Under the pieces are notes generated by a model. The model searched no databases, was not told the DNA's origin, and was given only the letters and a program-made list of their open reading frames with translations. A program made the translations under genes and the position numbers. A stretch of 64,000 bases of DNA from Paraphaeosphaeria minitans. Its lineage: Eukaryota > Ascomycota > Dothideomycetes > Pleosporales > Didymosphaeriaceae. Below, piece by piece: positions 21,640 through 35,400 of the stretch (position 1 is its first letter; each line of letters opens with the position of its first letter). The stretch lies in contig WJXW01000002.1 in assembly GCA_015832175.1 (NCBI GenBank), positions 2,542,001-2,606,000 on the forward strand. Direction: 5' to 3'.

Positions 21640-24600
21640 TAAACGCAGACACGTCACACAACTAAGAAAGATAACAATAATATAGCCTTAAAACTAGGAG
21701 ACTTCCTAGAGGAACTATAACCTAAGGAAGTCGTATAATAATTAATACTGCCTCCTTAGTAGAAAGATAAAGCCAAAGTAATATAGCTTTAATAAGTAGA
21801 GGAAGTAATAAATATTAAGGCCATTACCTTAAGAGGAGAGATCGTATAAAAGTACTAGGTAGATAGAGTAGATCTATATAGCTACCTACCCCCTTTTCTA
21901 AAATAGCTAAACACTTATATAGTATATATAATCGCGCAATATCGCGTGAGTAGCCTTAAAAGTAAAGAGGTAATCTCTTCTTTTACTAAAGATTTTAATA
22001 ACTAGAAGGAGAGAACCTTTAATAAGATTAGTTATATAGTAAGAAGAGAGCTTATTACTTTTTTTATAAAAGAAGGCTTTATCACTACTAATTCTATAAT
22101 AAAGGACACCTATGCAAAGAAACTCTTTAAACTATTATAGCTTAACTATAAGCTATAGACCCTTTACACAATAACTCCGCAACTGTAACCTAAACCGCTT
22201 TATATAATCCTAATAATATAACCTACACTATCTGTAAGTAATATATATATATATAGAGTATAGCTAGGGCCTATCCCTATACGTACGAGGACAGAGACAC
22301 TATATATAGAGCCACACTAATAGCAGTAGCCTAAAACCCAGACTACTTTTGCCCAATAAACCACATCGTATAAAGAGGCTAGACACTCCTAGTCTCTTTA
22401 ATAACTAGGAGATTATACTTATATCTAGCTAGATAAAATTATTCTCTTTTAGAAGGCTTAAAGTAAAGAGAATAACTACACTAGTAGGCTGTATAATATC
22501 CTAGTAGATAAGGTAAAAGTCTTTAAAGAACTATACTATAGGCTAGGTATACTATAGGACTAGTATGTAAACATTTTCCTAGGAATCCTTTCTAATTGTG
22601 TGAGTACCTACTACCTACATAACATTAGACTAGGACTTCTATAAGATGAATTATACAACAGACTAAACAGGCACTTTAACACTAGTGTTAATTATAATTA
22701 GTACTAGATAGACTAGACCACTCTTACCTTTAAACGCTATAAAAGGGATAATCTAGCTGCTATATTATATAAGGCCCTAGAAGTAATAATTAATAAGCTT
22801 ACCTTAGCCTAAAGGGCTCTTAGACAAGGCTTTAGTAGTAAATTATAACTACACACTACTATTATATAAGTATACTGCGGCTATTCTAACCTAGAACAAG
22901 CTATATTTAACCCTAAAAATATAGTAAAAGGCTTATTTAGCGACTTTTATATGTTACTCTAAGTTACTAAAAATAGGAAGAAGTTACAGTTCCTCTAAAA
23001 TAGTAAAGAGGTATACTACACTAATTAACAATATGATAATCCTAATTATACAAGAGAATCTAGCCCCTCTAGAGGTAGATTAACCTTTAGACTAAAAGAA
23101 AGAAGTAACTTTAGAAGTTTAAGCTCTTACATAAAGTAGAAATGCTTTATATACTACAAAGAAAGATACTAGTCTACTAACTATCTACTAAAAGATATCT
23201 AGTAAGCTAGAAAGTAATATATATTATTATACGCTAACTTCTATAAACATAAACCCTCTACTATAGATGTATAAGTATATATCCTTAACTTTAAAGAAGA
23301 GCTAGAGGAAGAAGACTATTATATAAAAGAGGAGGAAAATAAACAAGACTAATAGAGTAATAAAGAAGAAGTATAGAAAGCTACTTTATACTTTACTTCT
23401 ACTACCTATTTTTATTATATAACTAGCGAAGACATCTAATATAGTAAGAATAATAAGAATATAAAGGAACCTACACAATTGTTTACTCTAGCTAGTTAGT
23501 ATTATATAAAGTACTAAAGAGAACTCTAGAACATAGGCACTGTATAAGTGTCTATAGTAGGAAAGAACTAGCTTACTGCCTACTTATATAAAAACCTAAC
23601 TACTAAAGTAGACTAGTTACTAGGATCTACTAATATTAGCTTTAGAGGATAAGGTTCCTAGACATCTCTAGGCACTATATAAGTTACTAACCCTATAGGA
23701 ATAGTAACCTACTATATCCTTAACTCCCTAATACTATTCCTACTATCGCTAGCAGATGCTAATAGACTTAGGGCATATTTTAATAACATCCTAGATATTA
23801 TTATATAAAGGGACAGTACAACAGTCCTAGTTATATAAAAGTAGGGTTACCCCTTCTTTAACCTTAGTAATAAGGAATTAGCTCTCTTCTTTACAGAGAC
23901 AGAACTCTAACGCCTACACCGCTATTTTAGACACTCCTAGACAGAAAGACTATATAAGCTTCTTACTTAGGTAGGTTATAAAGTAGAGAGCTCTATACTA
24001 GAAGAAGTAAGGAAGTTCTATCACTACTACTAGTTATATAACTAAGCGCTAAGACGCTTTAAGTTCTCTATCTAAGATAACTTATACTTTAACTATAAAA
24101 TTATTATTAATGTTGTACAAATTAGTAAAAGGGATGTCTTACACATTATTAATACAAACACATCCTTTTAGGTAGCCTAATTCCTAAGATTAATAACTAT
24201 ATAAGACACCTAGAATGCCTTAATAAAATGCTAGATTAATGTATACTAAGGCCTACTAGATTATATTGTCTATAACCTAGGAACCAATTTCGCTTCTAAT
24301 AAGTTTTAGAATCGTGCGAAGATAGTTGGGACAGAATATAGGTAAATACTAGTAGAGGCACACTAGGCTGTAGGCAAGATTAAAAGAGTATATACACTAC
24401 TATACTAAGCGTACAATATTTTAAGAGCTAAGATTAATAGTTATATAAATAATAAGATAGTGCTATAAATAGTAGTAAAAGCACTAAATAATATAGCTAG
24501 GCCTAATAGCATAGTACATACCCTCCTAGTCTTTAGTGCCTACTTAAAGATTAATAAGGACTCTTTACTCTTACTAGAACTAATCGCCCGAGCTAATACA

Positions 24601-26650
24601 GTTTAGAAAGCAATAAAAATACTTAAGAAAGATAGAGCTAAAGTTAAAGTTACTTATATAATTAACACTAGAAATAGCCTATTATCGCACAGAACCCTTG
24701 CACTCCTACTAGGCTCTAAAGTCATAGCCTAGAGAGAAAAGAAGGGATAGTAAGAACCTTATAAAATTAAGAGCATTAAAAGAAGAGACATTATTCTAGA
24801 GCTTAAAAATAGACCTCTAAAACTACGCTGTATATAGGTTAAACTATACTATTACGCAACTAAAGATAGTACACAGGAACTATAGGATATAGATACTCCT
24901 ATAGCTGCACAAATTAAAGCTCCAAAGCTAAGACTAAGGGGAAGACCTAGAAAGGACTAAACTATTATAGTCGCACAATTAGGTGAAGCTTAACAAAGAT
25001 TAGGAAGACTAAACACCTAGTTTATTACTTAAAAAGAAAAGAATAATTTTAAGCTTACACTAAAGCTTTGTGTAGATAGTATTATTACCACACCTAGCTA
25101 GCCCTTTAAAGAATTAGATATAGTAGAAATAAATACTCTTATTACTAATAGCACTTTTAAAATCTTGTTGTATAACCCTAATAAACAACCTAGCTATATC
25201 TTTAACCTACGTCTTGTACAAGAGATTAAAGGCAAGACAACCTAACTATATAAGAAATTAAGATTTGTCTTTGCTAGCCATTTAGACAAAGAAAAAAAGG
25301 AGATCTTTACACAATCCCCTACTATCTAGCGCATAAGCTAGAGGTTGCTATTAGCTCTTTCTATAATACTAATTTAGTTATATAATATGCACATTAAGCT
25401 TAGGGACATTACTTAGGCCTATATGCAGTTTACTAATAAACTTCTTTGCACATTATACGCCTAACTACTAGTAGAAATGCGCGATTTCTTTCTACTAAAC
25501 ACAATTCTGTAAGTTGTATAACCTCTATATAGCGTAGTAGAATTAGGTCTCTACTAGTTTAAGACATACTACAACCACTATAAAGAGAAACTAAAGATGC
25601 ATGTGTTAACGTATAACCTATGCCTACTTATTATAGATAAGGGACCTAACATATTTAGCATTACTAGACTCTAGACTAATAACACCCTTAGTGTAGTCAC
25701 AGAAAGCTTTATATAATAAGAAGAGGAGTAGCTCTATACTATAAAGTTTTATATAAAGGACAAAAGCGTCTTAACATAAAATAGGGTAATTAAGTTTAAT
25801 AGAGGTAAAATCTAACTTACCTAAGGTGTTATTACCCTAGAACAGAAGGGACAGGCTAAAAGCCTTTATATAATTAATCCCTAGGACAAAAATGCTACAC
25901 ACTAATATATCGCACAATAAGTAAGAGGTGTATATATCTCTTTAGTTTGCCAACTAGAAGTAACATTTAACCTATCTATTACTGCGCAAATAATAGTACT
26001 AATAGAAAAAGATATTAAGGCACTAAACATACGTTTAAACTAGTAAATTCAGAATACACAAAGAGGACTAAAATTTATTCTACTTAACCTAGGTCGCATA
26101 AAGCTATTTATCTTTATAGATAGCTCTTTTGCTAATAACAGAGACCTAAGCTTATAGCTTAGCTTTGTTATTATGCTAGTAGAGGAATATCGCACAATAA
26201 CTTAGAACTTTAAAATCTATAATAACATTATCTACTAAAACTTAGTAAAGTGCAAAAGAGTAGCTAGAAGTGTTCTAGTAAGCAAATTATACAGTCTAGT
26301 AGGCAGTTTTAATAATGCAATTACATTAAGCACAACACTTTAATAGATTATATAAACACTTTAGATCCCCCCAATTCCTATTATAGTCTATACTAACTTG
26401 AAATCCCTGTATAAATGCCTTATATAACTAGGCACTATAAACAAAAAACGCCTTATAATTAACATTATGTTAATTAGGGAGTTGTACGAAAAACAGGAAT
26501 TATAGAGATTAGGTAGATTAATAGTAAAGACAATCCTGCTAATGCTTATATAAAGAAAGCACCTAACTAGGCACTCTAAACACTAATCTTAACAAATAAA
26601 CTACACATTACTGTTAAGGCTTTAGTAGACAGAATTAACAAGGACTATAT
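21640..26650 (+). pseudogene. Copia-a gag-pol, broken
   Basis: Gag-like core about 21,900-23,000 (FSFTKDFNN-like block, FLGILSN, YKRDNL-like), then an acidic stretch about 23,290-23,350. Protease region about 23,580-23,900. Integrase about 23,900-24,700 (YKLLTQVGYK, GTEYRQILVEAHQAVGKIKR). RT about 25,190-25,900: FTQSPTIQR, LRDITQAYMQ, and the catalytic QTDD-type box reading xTNN at about 25,672-25,682, both Asp changed by RIP of TGATGA. RNase H about 26,080-26,600 (FIDSSFANN, then LSTTLQ-like). Integrase before RT is the Ty1/copia order. Stops are TAG/TAA throughout. Confidence 0.8.
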
Positions 26651-27998
26651 AATAGAGTAACTACTCTACTATATAACATTTCTTTTGTTATTTCACTTAC
26701 TATTTTAAAAAAAAAAAATTTTTTCTTTTCTTCTATCTAACTTGCTACAACTTCGCATAGACACATTTATTTTTAGGCTATATAAGCCCTACTACTAATT
26801 TAACATTACAGTTTTATTACAAGAGAGGGAACACATCGCAGGAGATTGTACAAAGACATTAAAAAACATATTTTCTATATTAATAATTTAGATATCTTAA
26901 GACTAGGCCTACTTACCTCTTTATGCAACAAAGACATTCACCCCCCCCTATACACAACGCTTATAATAAGCACTATACAACTTCTACATATAGGCACTGC
27001 ATAATCTAGACTTATAACCTAGGATTACACAATAATCTAGGAACACCTAATTACTAGCATTAGCAGTGCTATATAAGTAAGCATAAGACTTATTTTAAAC
27101 TTAGCTACGTAACTAGATAAGCACTGCTAACTAATATCCCTTACATTATATAACGTGAACAGCCTACCGCTAGAGGTTTATACTAACTAGGATTTGCACG
27201 ACAATATCCTAGAAGGGCATCTAGGCTACTCTAGCCTCTTTGTCCTACACCTATTAGTATTATATAATAAAAACAAAAATACTCTAGAGGATTTATTATA
27301 CGTCCACTGCTAGGCTCTGCATAAAGGCCCTTATACTAGGCAAACTAGTAGGGAGGTTAACCTAGATGCGTAATCCAGTCTAGCCTATAATAACTAGCAT
27401 AAAGACACTAGCAGTAAGGGCACTAGCGCCTAATAGACTAATAGTGTTATTAGCTATTATACAATAGCAAGTGTGTGTGTATATATATATTTATATATCT
27501 TATTAAAAAAATTAGTATTATATAAAAAAGCTATATACATTTACTAGTAACAGAGCACTAGCTACTAGACACTAGGACACTAAAAAGAATAAGGTAAGAA
27601 GAGAGAAAGGTACACGTACGTTAAAGTGGGATAAAGGAGAGAGGGTTTAGGGGAGCTAGGAGACATCCTTTTATACCTACTTACTAAGACCTAGCGCTAA
27701 GTATTATATTACTTAATACCCCACCTTCTATTTACGCATAAGGCATATGCCTAAAAAGAGCCTTACTGTGCGATATAGCTCTACTACTATATAAAGGGGT
27801 AAGGTAAAAACTAAGTAGGTTAGCTATTACTGCCTGTTTACACAAAAGTAGGTGTAAACAGGACCTCTGCCACATAGTAACACTACACCTACCCCACAAC
27901 CTGTTCTAATAGGGGAAGGCTAACTGTATAGATAGAGAAGGATAGGAAAGGGAAGCGTATAATAGACATAGGCTATTATATAAAAGAAAAGTTACTAG
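26650..27998 (+). other. Unexplained 1.3-kb region between Copia-a RNase H and 3' LTR
   Basis: Two long frames are interrupted only by TAG/TAA. On the plus strand, about 26,940-27,560 ends in a hydrophobic, Tyr/Ile/Leu-rich stretch followed by Lys, like a membrane segment. On the minus strand, about 27,450-26,950 starts with a hydrophobic Leu/Val stretch and has a second one near its end (LILTYIALLMLA). I cannot say which, if either, was coding. A tg/ta-rich microsatellite is at about 27,467-27,500. From about 27,660 the sequence is the part kept in the deleted Copia copies. Confidence 0.45.
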
Positions 27999-28236
27999 TG
28001 TCTATATAGTTTATTATACAAGTAGCACTAGGTAAAGTAGGGGCCTACCTACCTATAGGGACCCGCACAAGGACCCACTACTTAGGTTAGCGCTAAGAGG
28101 TAGAGACTTTATAAAGCCCTTAGTGCCCTTTTGTACAATAGACAAGACGTAATTAATTAAACCTACTTCTTACCTTTTACACGATAGTATACTATTAACC
28201 CTCAAATACTTAATTGCAGATTGAGCCAAACCTACA
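27999..28236 (+). repeat. 3' LTR of Copia-a
   Basis: 238 bp, followed by the target duplication GATTT. Confidence 0.92.
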
Positions 28237-28241
28237 GATTT

Positions 28242-31200
28242 CCTCTTTTTCTTTATTTAAATAGCTAGTAAAGACAAGTCTTAATTTCTTATATAGTTAG
28301 GTTGTCTTGCCTTTAATCTCTTATACAAGACGTAGGTTAAAGATATAGCTAGGTTATTTATGAGGGTTATATAACAAGATTTTAAAAGTGCTATTAGTAA
28401 TAAAGATATTTATTTCTACTATATCTAATTCTTTAAAAGCCTAGCTAGGTGTAGTAATAACACTATCTACACAAAACTTTAGTGTAAGCTTAAAATTATC
28501 TTTTTCTTTTTAGGTAATAAACTAGGTATTTAGTCTTCCTAATCTTTATTAAGCTTCACCTAATTGTGTAACTATAGTAGTTTAGTCCTTCCTAGGTTTT
28601 CCCCTTAGCCTTAGCTTTAGAGCTTTAATTCGTGTGGCTATAGGAGTATTTACATCCTATAGTTCTTATATACTGTTTTTAGTTGCGTGATAGTATAGTT
28701 TAACCTATATATAGCGTAGTTTTAGAGGTTTATTTTTAAGCTCTAGGATAATATCTCTTCCTTTAATACTCTTAATCTTATATAGTTCTTACTATCCTTT
28801 CTTTTCTCTCTAGACTATAACTTTAGAGCCTAGTAGGAGTGCAAGGGTTTTGTGTGATAATAGGCTATTCCTAGTGTTAATTATATAAGTAACTTTAACT
28901 TTAGCTCTATCTTTCTTAAGCATTTTTATTACTTTCTACACTATATTAGCTTAGGCAATTAGTTCTAGTAAGGGTAGAAAGTCTTTATTAATCTTTAGGT
29001 AGGCACTAAAGACTAAGAGGGTTAGTACTATACTATTAGGCCTAGCTATATTATTTAGTGCCTTTACTACTATCTATAGCACTGTCTTATTATTTATATA
29101 ACTATTAATCTTAGCTCTTAGGATGTTATATACTTAGTATAGTAGTATATATACTCTTTTAATCTTGCCTATAGCCTAGTGTGCCTCTACTAGTATTTAC
29201 CTATATTCTGCCCTAACTATCTTCGCATAATTCTAAAACTTATTAGAAGCGAAGTTAGTTTCTAGGTTATAGATAATATAATCTAGTAGGCCTTAGTATA
29301 TATTAATCTAGTATTTTGTTAAGGCATTCTAGGTGTCTCGTGCAGTTATTAATTTTAGGAATTAGGCTGCCTAAAAGGATGTGTCTATATTAATAATATA
29401 TAGGATATCCCTTTTACTAATTTATACAATATTAATAATAATCTTATAGTTAAAGTATAAGTTATTTTAAATAGAGAACTTAAAGTGTCTTAGCACTTAG
29501 TTATATAACTAGTAGTAGTAATAGAACTTCTTTACTTCTTCTAGTATAGAGCTTTCTACTTTATGCCCTATATAAGTAAGAAGCTTATACAGTCTTTCTG
29601 TCTAGAGGTGTCTAAAATAGCAGTATAGGCGTTAGAGTTCTGTCTCTGTAAAGAAGAGAGCTAATTCCTTATTACTAAGGTTAAAAAAGAGGTAACCTTA
29701 CTTTTATATAACTAGGACTGTTGTACTGTCCCTTTATACAATAATATTTAGGATATTATTAAAGTATACCCTAAGTCTGTTAGCATCTACTAGTAATAGT
29801 AAGAATAGTATTAAAGAGTTAAAGATATAGTAAGTTACTATTCCTACAGAGTTAGTAATTTATATAGTGTCTAGAGATATCTAGAAACCCTATCCTCTAA
29901 AGCTAATATTAGTAGATCCTAGTAACTAGTCTACTTTAGTAGTTAGGTTTTTATGTAAGTAGGTAGTGAGCTAGTCCTTTCCTACTATAGACACTTATAC
30001 AGCGCCTATATTCTAGAGTTCTCCTTAGTACTTTATATAATACTAACTAGCTAGAGTAAATAGTTATATAGGTTCCTCTATATTCTTATTATTCTTACTA
30101 TGTTAGATGTCTTCGCTAGTTATATAATAAAGGTAGGTAGTAGAAGTAAAATATAAAATAGCCTTCTGTGCTTCTTCTTTATTACTCTATTAGTCTTGTT
30201 TATTTTTCTCTTTTTTTATATAATAGTCTTTTTCCTCTAGCTCTTCTTTAAAGTTAAGGATATATACTTATACATCTATAGTAGAGGGTTTATATTTATA
30301 GAAGTTAGCGTATAACAATATATATTACCTTCTAGCTTACTAGGTATCTTTTAGTAGATAGTTAGTAGACTAGCATCTTTCTTTATAGTATATAAAGCAT
30401 TTCTACTTTATGTAAGAGCTTAAACCTCTAAAGTTACTTCTTTTTTTTAGTCTAAAGGTTAATCTGCCTCTAGAGAGGCTAGATCCTTTTATACAATTAG
30501 AATTATTATATTATTAATTAGTGTAGTACACCTCTTTACTATTTTAGAGAAACTATAACTTCTTCCTATTTTTAGTAACTTAGAGTAACGTATAAAGGTT
30601 ACTAAGTAAGCCTTCTACTATATTTTTAGGGTTAAACATAGCTTATTTAAGGTTAGGATAGCTATAGTATACTTATATAATAGTAGTGTATAGTTATAGT
30701 TTACTACTAAAGCCTTGTCTAAGAGCTCTTTAGGCTAAAGTAAGCTTATTAATTATTACTTCTAGGGCCTTATATAATATAGTAGCTAGATTATCCCTTT
30801 TATAGCGTTTAAAGGTAAGAGTGGTCTAGTCTATCTAGTACTAATTATAATTAACACTAGTGCTAAAGTGCCTATTTAGTCTGTCGTATAATTTATCCTA
30901 TAGAAGTCCTAGTCTAATATTATATAGGTAGTAGGTACTCGCACAATTAGAAAGGATTCCTAGAAAGATATTTATATACTAGTCCTATAGTATACCTAGC
31001 CTATAGCATAGTTCTCTAAAGACTTTTGCTTTATCTACTAGGATGTTACACAGCCTACTAGTGTAGTTATTCTCTTTACTCTAAGCCTTCTAAAAGAGAA
31101 TAATTTTATCTAGCTAGATATAAGCATAATCTTCTAGTTATTAAGGAGACTAGGAGTGTTTAGCCTCTTTGTACAATATAGTTTATTAGGCAAAAGTAGT

Positions 31201-32191
31201 CTAGGTTTTAGGCTACTACTACTAGTATAGCTCTATATATAGTGTCTCTATCCTTACATGTATAGGGATAGGCCCTAGCTGTGCTCTATATATATATACA
31301 TTGCCTATAGATAGTGTAGGTTACATTATTAAAATTGTGCAAAGCAGTTTAGGTTACAGTTATAGCGTTATTATATAAAGGGTCTATAGCTTATAGTTAA
31401 GCTGTAATAGTCTAAAAAGTTTCTTTATATAAGTGTCCTTTATTATAATATTAGTAGCGACAAAGCCTTCCTTTATAAGAAAAGTAATAAGCTCTTTTCT
31501 TACTATATAACTAATTTTATTAAAGTTTCTCTTCTTTTAGTTATTAAAATCTTTAGTAAAAGAAGAAATTACCTCTTTACCTTTAAAACTACTTACGCGA
31601 TATTACGTAATTATATACACTATATAAGTATTTAGCTGTTTTAGAGAAGGGGGTAGGTAGCTATATAGATCTACTCTATTTACCTAGTACTTTCGTGTAA
31701 TCTCTCCTCTTAAGGTAATAGCTTTAATATTTATTACTTCCTCTACTTATTAAAGCTATATGACTTTATCTTCTTACTAAGGAGGTAGTATTAATTATTG
31801 CGCAACGTCCTTAGGTTATAGTTCCTCTAGGAAGTCTCCTAGTTTTAAGGCTATATTATTATTATCTTTCTTAGTTAAGCGACGTGTCTACGTTTAGTTA
31901 TCGCTAGTTTAATTATACAACGTGTTTACATTTAGTTATTGCTAGTTTAATTATGTAATGTGTTTTTTAGGGTTATAAATATACTCACTATCTCCTTTCT
32001 TTTCTATAGAATAGCTTAGACTAGATTATACAACTCTTTACAAATGTGCGCGCTTTATTTCTACTTATTATATAATCTAAAATTTAATCTCTAGTAAAAG
32101 TAATAATATAGAGCCTACGCATTTAGCTTATAGGGCGCTCTGTCTTTAGACTTTGCTAGTTTACAGTTAATTAGAATTAACCACTAATTAG
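28242..32191 (-). pseudogene. Copia-b gag-pol, proximal part
   Basis: Reverse complement of 21,268-25,300 of Copia-a: leader, gag, protease, integrase and the start of RT. Broken by TAG/TAA as in the other copy, but at partly different sites. Confidence 0.82.
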
Positions 32192-32429
32192 TGTTAGTTT
32201 GGCTTAATCTATAATTAAGTATTTAAGGGTTAATAGTGTACTATCGTGCAAAGGGTAAGAAGTAGGTTTAATTAATTACGTCTAGTCTATTATATAAAGG
32301 GGCACTAAGGGCTCTATAAAGTCTCCGCCTCTTAGCGCTAACCTAAGTAGTGGGTTCTTGTGTGGGTTCCTATAGGTAGGTAGGCCCCTACCTTACCCAG
32401 TGCTACTTATATAATAAACTATACAGACA
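32192..32429 (-). repeat. 5' LTR of Copia-b
   Basis: 238 bp, followed by CTTAC at 32,430-32,434. Confidence 0.9.
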
Positions 32430-32434
32430 CTTAC

Positions 32435-35400
32435 TTATATTTCTTATTATAGTACTAGCTCTAATACTTTTATACTAAGTATAGGTGCTCTATAAGTAAT
32501 ACATATACGCTATATATACATTTTACTCTCTTAACTATATCTAGTAGCTCCCCCTCTAGCCTACTGTCTATAGGAGGCGTAGTAAGAATAGCGTGCTTAC
32601 CATATACTATATAAAAAGGTGTTATTTTTATTAAATTATAGATAGAGTTATTATATACAAATTAAGCTGTTAGGAGTAGTTTAACCTAGTTTGTTTATAG
32701 GGGTATAATAAATATATAAAGGTATTATTTAAGTGTCTAATTCTAGCGCTCTATTTACCTATCTATTTAAAGGTAGAAAGTAGTGCTAAGCCTACGCTTT
32801 ACCTATAGTTAGTAGTATATTTCTGCCTAAAAAGTAGAGGTAAAGGTAGAGCCCCTATTAGATATAATACCTTTCTAAATACTAAACTTTAAAATAACCT
32901 CTTAGAAGTAGGCTTCTACAAATTCCTTTACATCCTATATTTTCTGTGTAGGGATATAGATAGCTATTTTAGTAAAGTAGTATATAATTATAAAAATTAT
33001 ATTAAAAGCGCAGCTGCCTTAATCCTTTACTAGTAGGAATTTAGTTATAAAGTCTAGTGAGACTTCCTTAAAGATATCCTTTAGCGTTAGAAGAGGTGAT
33101 AGCTAGCTATACTTACTATACCTTAGAGCTTTACTCCTTTAGTAAATAGTATAAGTCCTTACGTACTTCTAAATATCCTAACCTATAAGAGGCTAATAGT
33201 AGGTCCTCTTAATAGCCTTAAGCGTTCTATGTGCACTAAAGTGGCCTACTATATACGTGTTATAGTGCTAGAACAAAATCTCTTACCTAATTACTAGTTT
33301 ATCTAGGATGTATAATCTACTATTATACCTTAGGACTTCTATTTTATTAAAGCGCTATACTTACACTTTACTACTATTTTAAGTGCTTCTCTTACGCCTT
33401 AAGCTAGTAATATACTTAATAGTAAAGGCGTTCTTTTGCTAAAGCTACTAAACTTTAGTAATAAAGTTAAACTCTTTTATTATAGGTTTACTACTAACTA
33501 ATACTTTAGCTAGTAAGCGTAGTACGTATAGTGTGCACACTATAGCACTAGTAGTAGGGACCCTTATAGCTCTGTAAATGTTAGTAATATACGTCTTATA
33601 TACGCCTAATAAGCTTAGCTTATTTATGGACCTACTTACTCTACTATACTTAGTCCTCTATAGTATTTTATTCTATAGGGTAAGTAATAAACAGGTTAGT
33701 AATAGGTTCTCCTATGCGTAATCTACCCTTCTTAATAGTCTATCTACTAGGTTTATTTTCCCTAGGCGGTGTTCTACTCTGAAATTAAAAGCTACTAGAT
33801 ATATCGCCTATTATACTTATTATAGGTTTAGCTTCTATACAGCGCGCATACTGCGTAAGTTATTATAGTTACTTAGTACTTAAATTATGTGCTGTGTGCT
33901 ATTTAGATAATATCTCTATTACTTAAAGTAGTAGATAATAGTAAGTAGCTTAAGATTATATACTTTATAATTTAGCTCTACTACTTAAAGTTTTCTTAAT
34001 ATAAAAGTAACTAGGTGCTACTTCTAGTTCTTAAATAGCTATAAAAGAATACTATATATTATAAAAGTAGATGCGTTAGTCTCTAAACAGATTAGCAGCG
34101 TAGGGTTAAAGTAGCGCAGAATAGGCGTACTTAAGAAGCGCGTTTAAAGCATTTTAAAAGTATTATTAGCTTTTACTAACTATTAGAACACTTAGTTCTT
34201 CTTAAGTAGGTTTAAAAGAGGAGTAGTTTCTTGTATATATACCTTAATAAATCGCCTATAAAAGTTTATAAAGCCTAGAAATAACTAGAGCTCTTAGATA
34301 CTAGTTAGCTATAGCTATTCTATAATAGTTATTATGCGCGCAGGATTAGCGCGGACTCCTTATATAGTTATAATAAAACTAAAGAAGTAGACTTTGCCTA
34401 AGGCAAATATACACTTAGTTAAATTAATAAAAGGTTTAGCCTTATAAAGTAATTTAAGCACAGTATAAACAGCGCACTAATAAAGCGTGAGATCCTTATT
34501 ATAGGTATAGATAAGTATATTATCGAGATACGTAATATATATATAATGTAGGTGTAGTGCTAGTGCCTTATTAATATATACCTAGAAGCTTATAGAGCTA
34601 TTAGTTAAGCTAAATAGCATTACTAAGTATTTAAAGTGGCCGTAGCAAGTTTAAAATATAGTTTTCTATTTGTCTTCTACTTAGATCTAAATTCTATAGT
34701 AGGCGTTGCAAAGATTAAGGGTTATATAGTAGTATGCGCCTAATAGGTGGTTAAGCGTCTCTTTAACTAAGAGTAGTAGGTAATAATTCTTAATAGTAAT
34801 TATATTAAGGCCCTAATAATTTACATAAAGCTATAGTGTGCTATCTTTCTTAGGGGCGAATAGAATTAGTGCTCTAGCTAGGCTAGTGCTATACCTAATC
34901 TATCCCTTTTTTAAGATATCTTTTAGATACTCCTAAAGTATCGTAAGCTCCCACTTTAAGAGATTATAGAGCAGTCTATAAGGAAGTTCCTTTCCTTCTA
35001 TAATAGGGATAGCATAATTAGATTCTTTAAAATTTAGTAGGGTAAACGCTACTTTTTTATTAAATACGTTACTATATTCGCGTAATATATTAGGAATACG
35101 TAGTACCTACGCTACACGCGCTTTATTAATGTGCGCTAGGTACTCTAACCTTATACTAGTTATTTATAAGACCCCTAAGAGAAACAAATCTAAACTAGTA
35201 TACTCTATGTTATCTTTAAAGTCCCTTCTAGTAATAAGCTATATTAAAGCTATAGTATAGCCCTAGTGCTATTTTTATAAGCTGTAATTAAGGTAGATAT
35301 CGCCTTCTTATAGGAAGGGGTTACTAAGTAGAAAAGGGATCCCTTCCTTATTAACGCTATAGATAGTGGTCTTTATCCTACGCTCTACCTTTACATTATC

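Larger units (their letters stand above)
21030..28236 (+). mobile_element. Copia-a, complete Ty1/copia element nested in Copia-b
   Basis: 7,207 bp. LTRs 21,030-21,267 and 27,999-28,236 (238 bp each), with TG...CA ends. The 5-bp duplication GATTT is at 21,025-21,029 and 28,237-28,241. Gag-pol on the plus strand is followed by a 1.3-kb extra region. It is in opposite orientation to its host element, so the two copies form a large inverted arrangement. It is the innermost layer on this side and therefore the younger of the two. Confidence 0.93.
18098..32429 (-). mobile_element. Copia-b, Ty1/copia element split by Copia-a
   Basis: 238-bp LTRs at 18,098-18,335 and 32,192-32,429, flanked by CTTAC (18,093-18,097 and 32,430-32,434). 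It reads on the minus strand: 5' LTR, gag and pol from 31,900 to 28,242, interrupted by Copia-a, then pol and a 1.3-kb 3' region (21,029-18,336), 3' LTR. The two halves match Copia-a in reverse (21,030-25,300 with 28,242-32,429; 25,300-28,236 with 18,098-21,029). RIP stops occur throughout. Inserted in the Gypsy-1b integrase. Confidence 0.92.
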
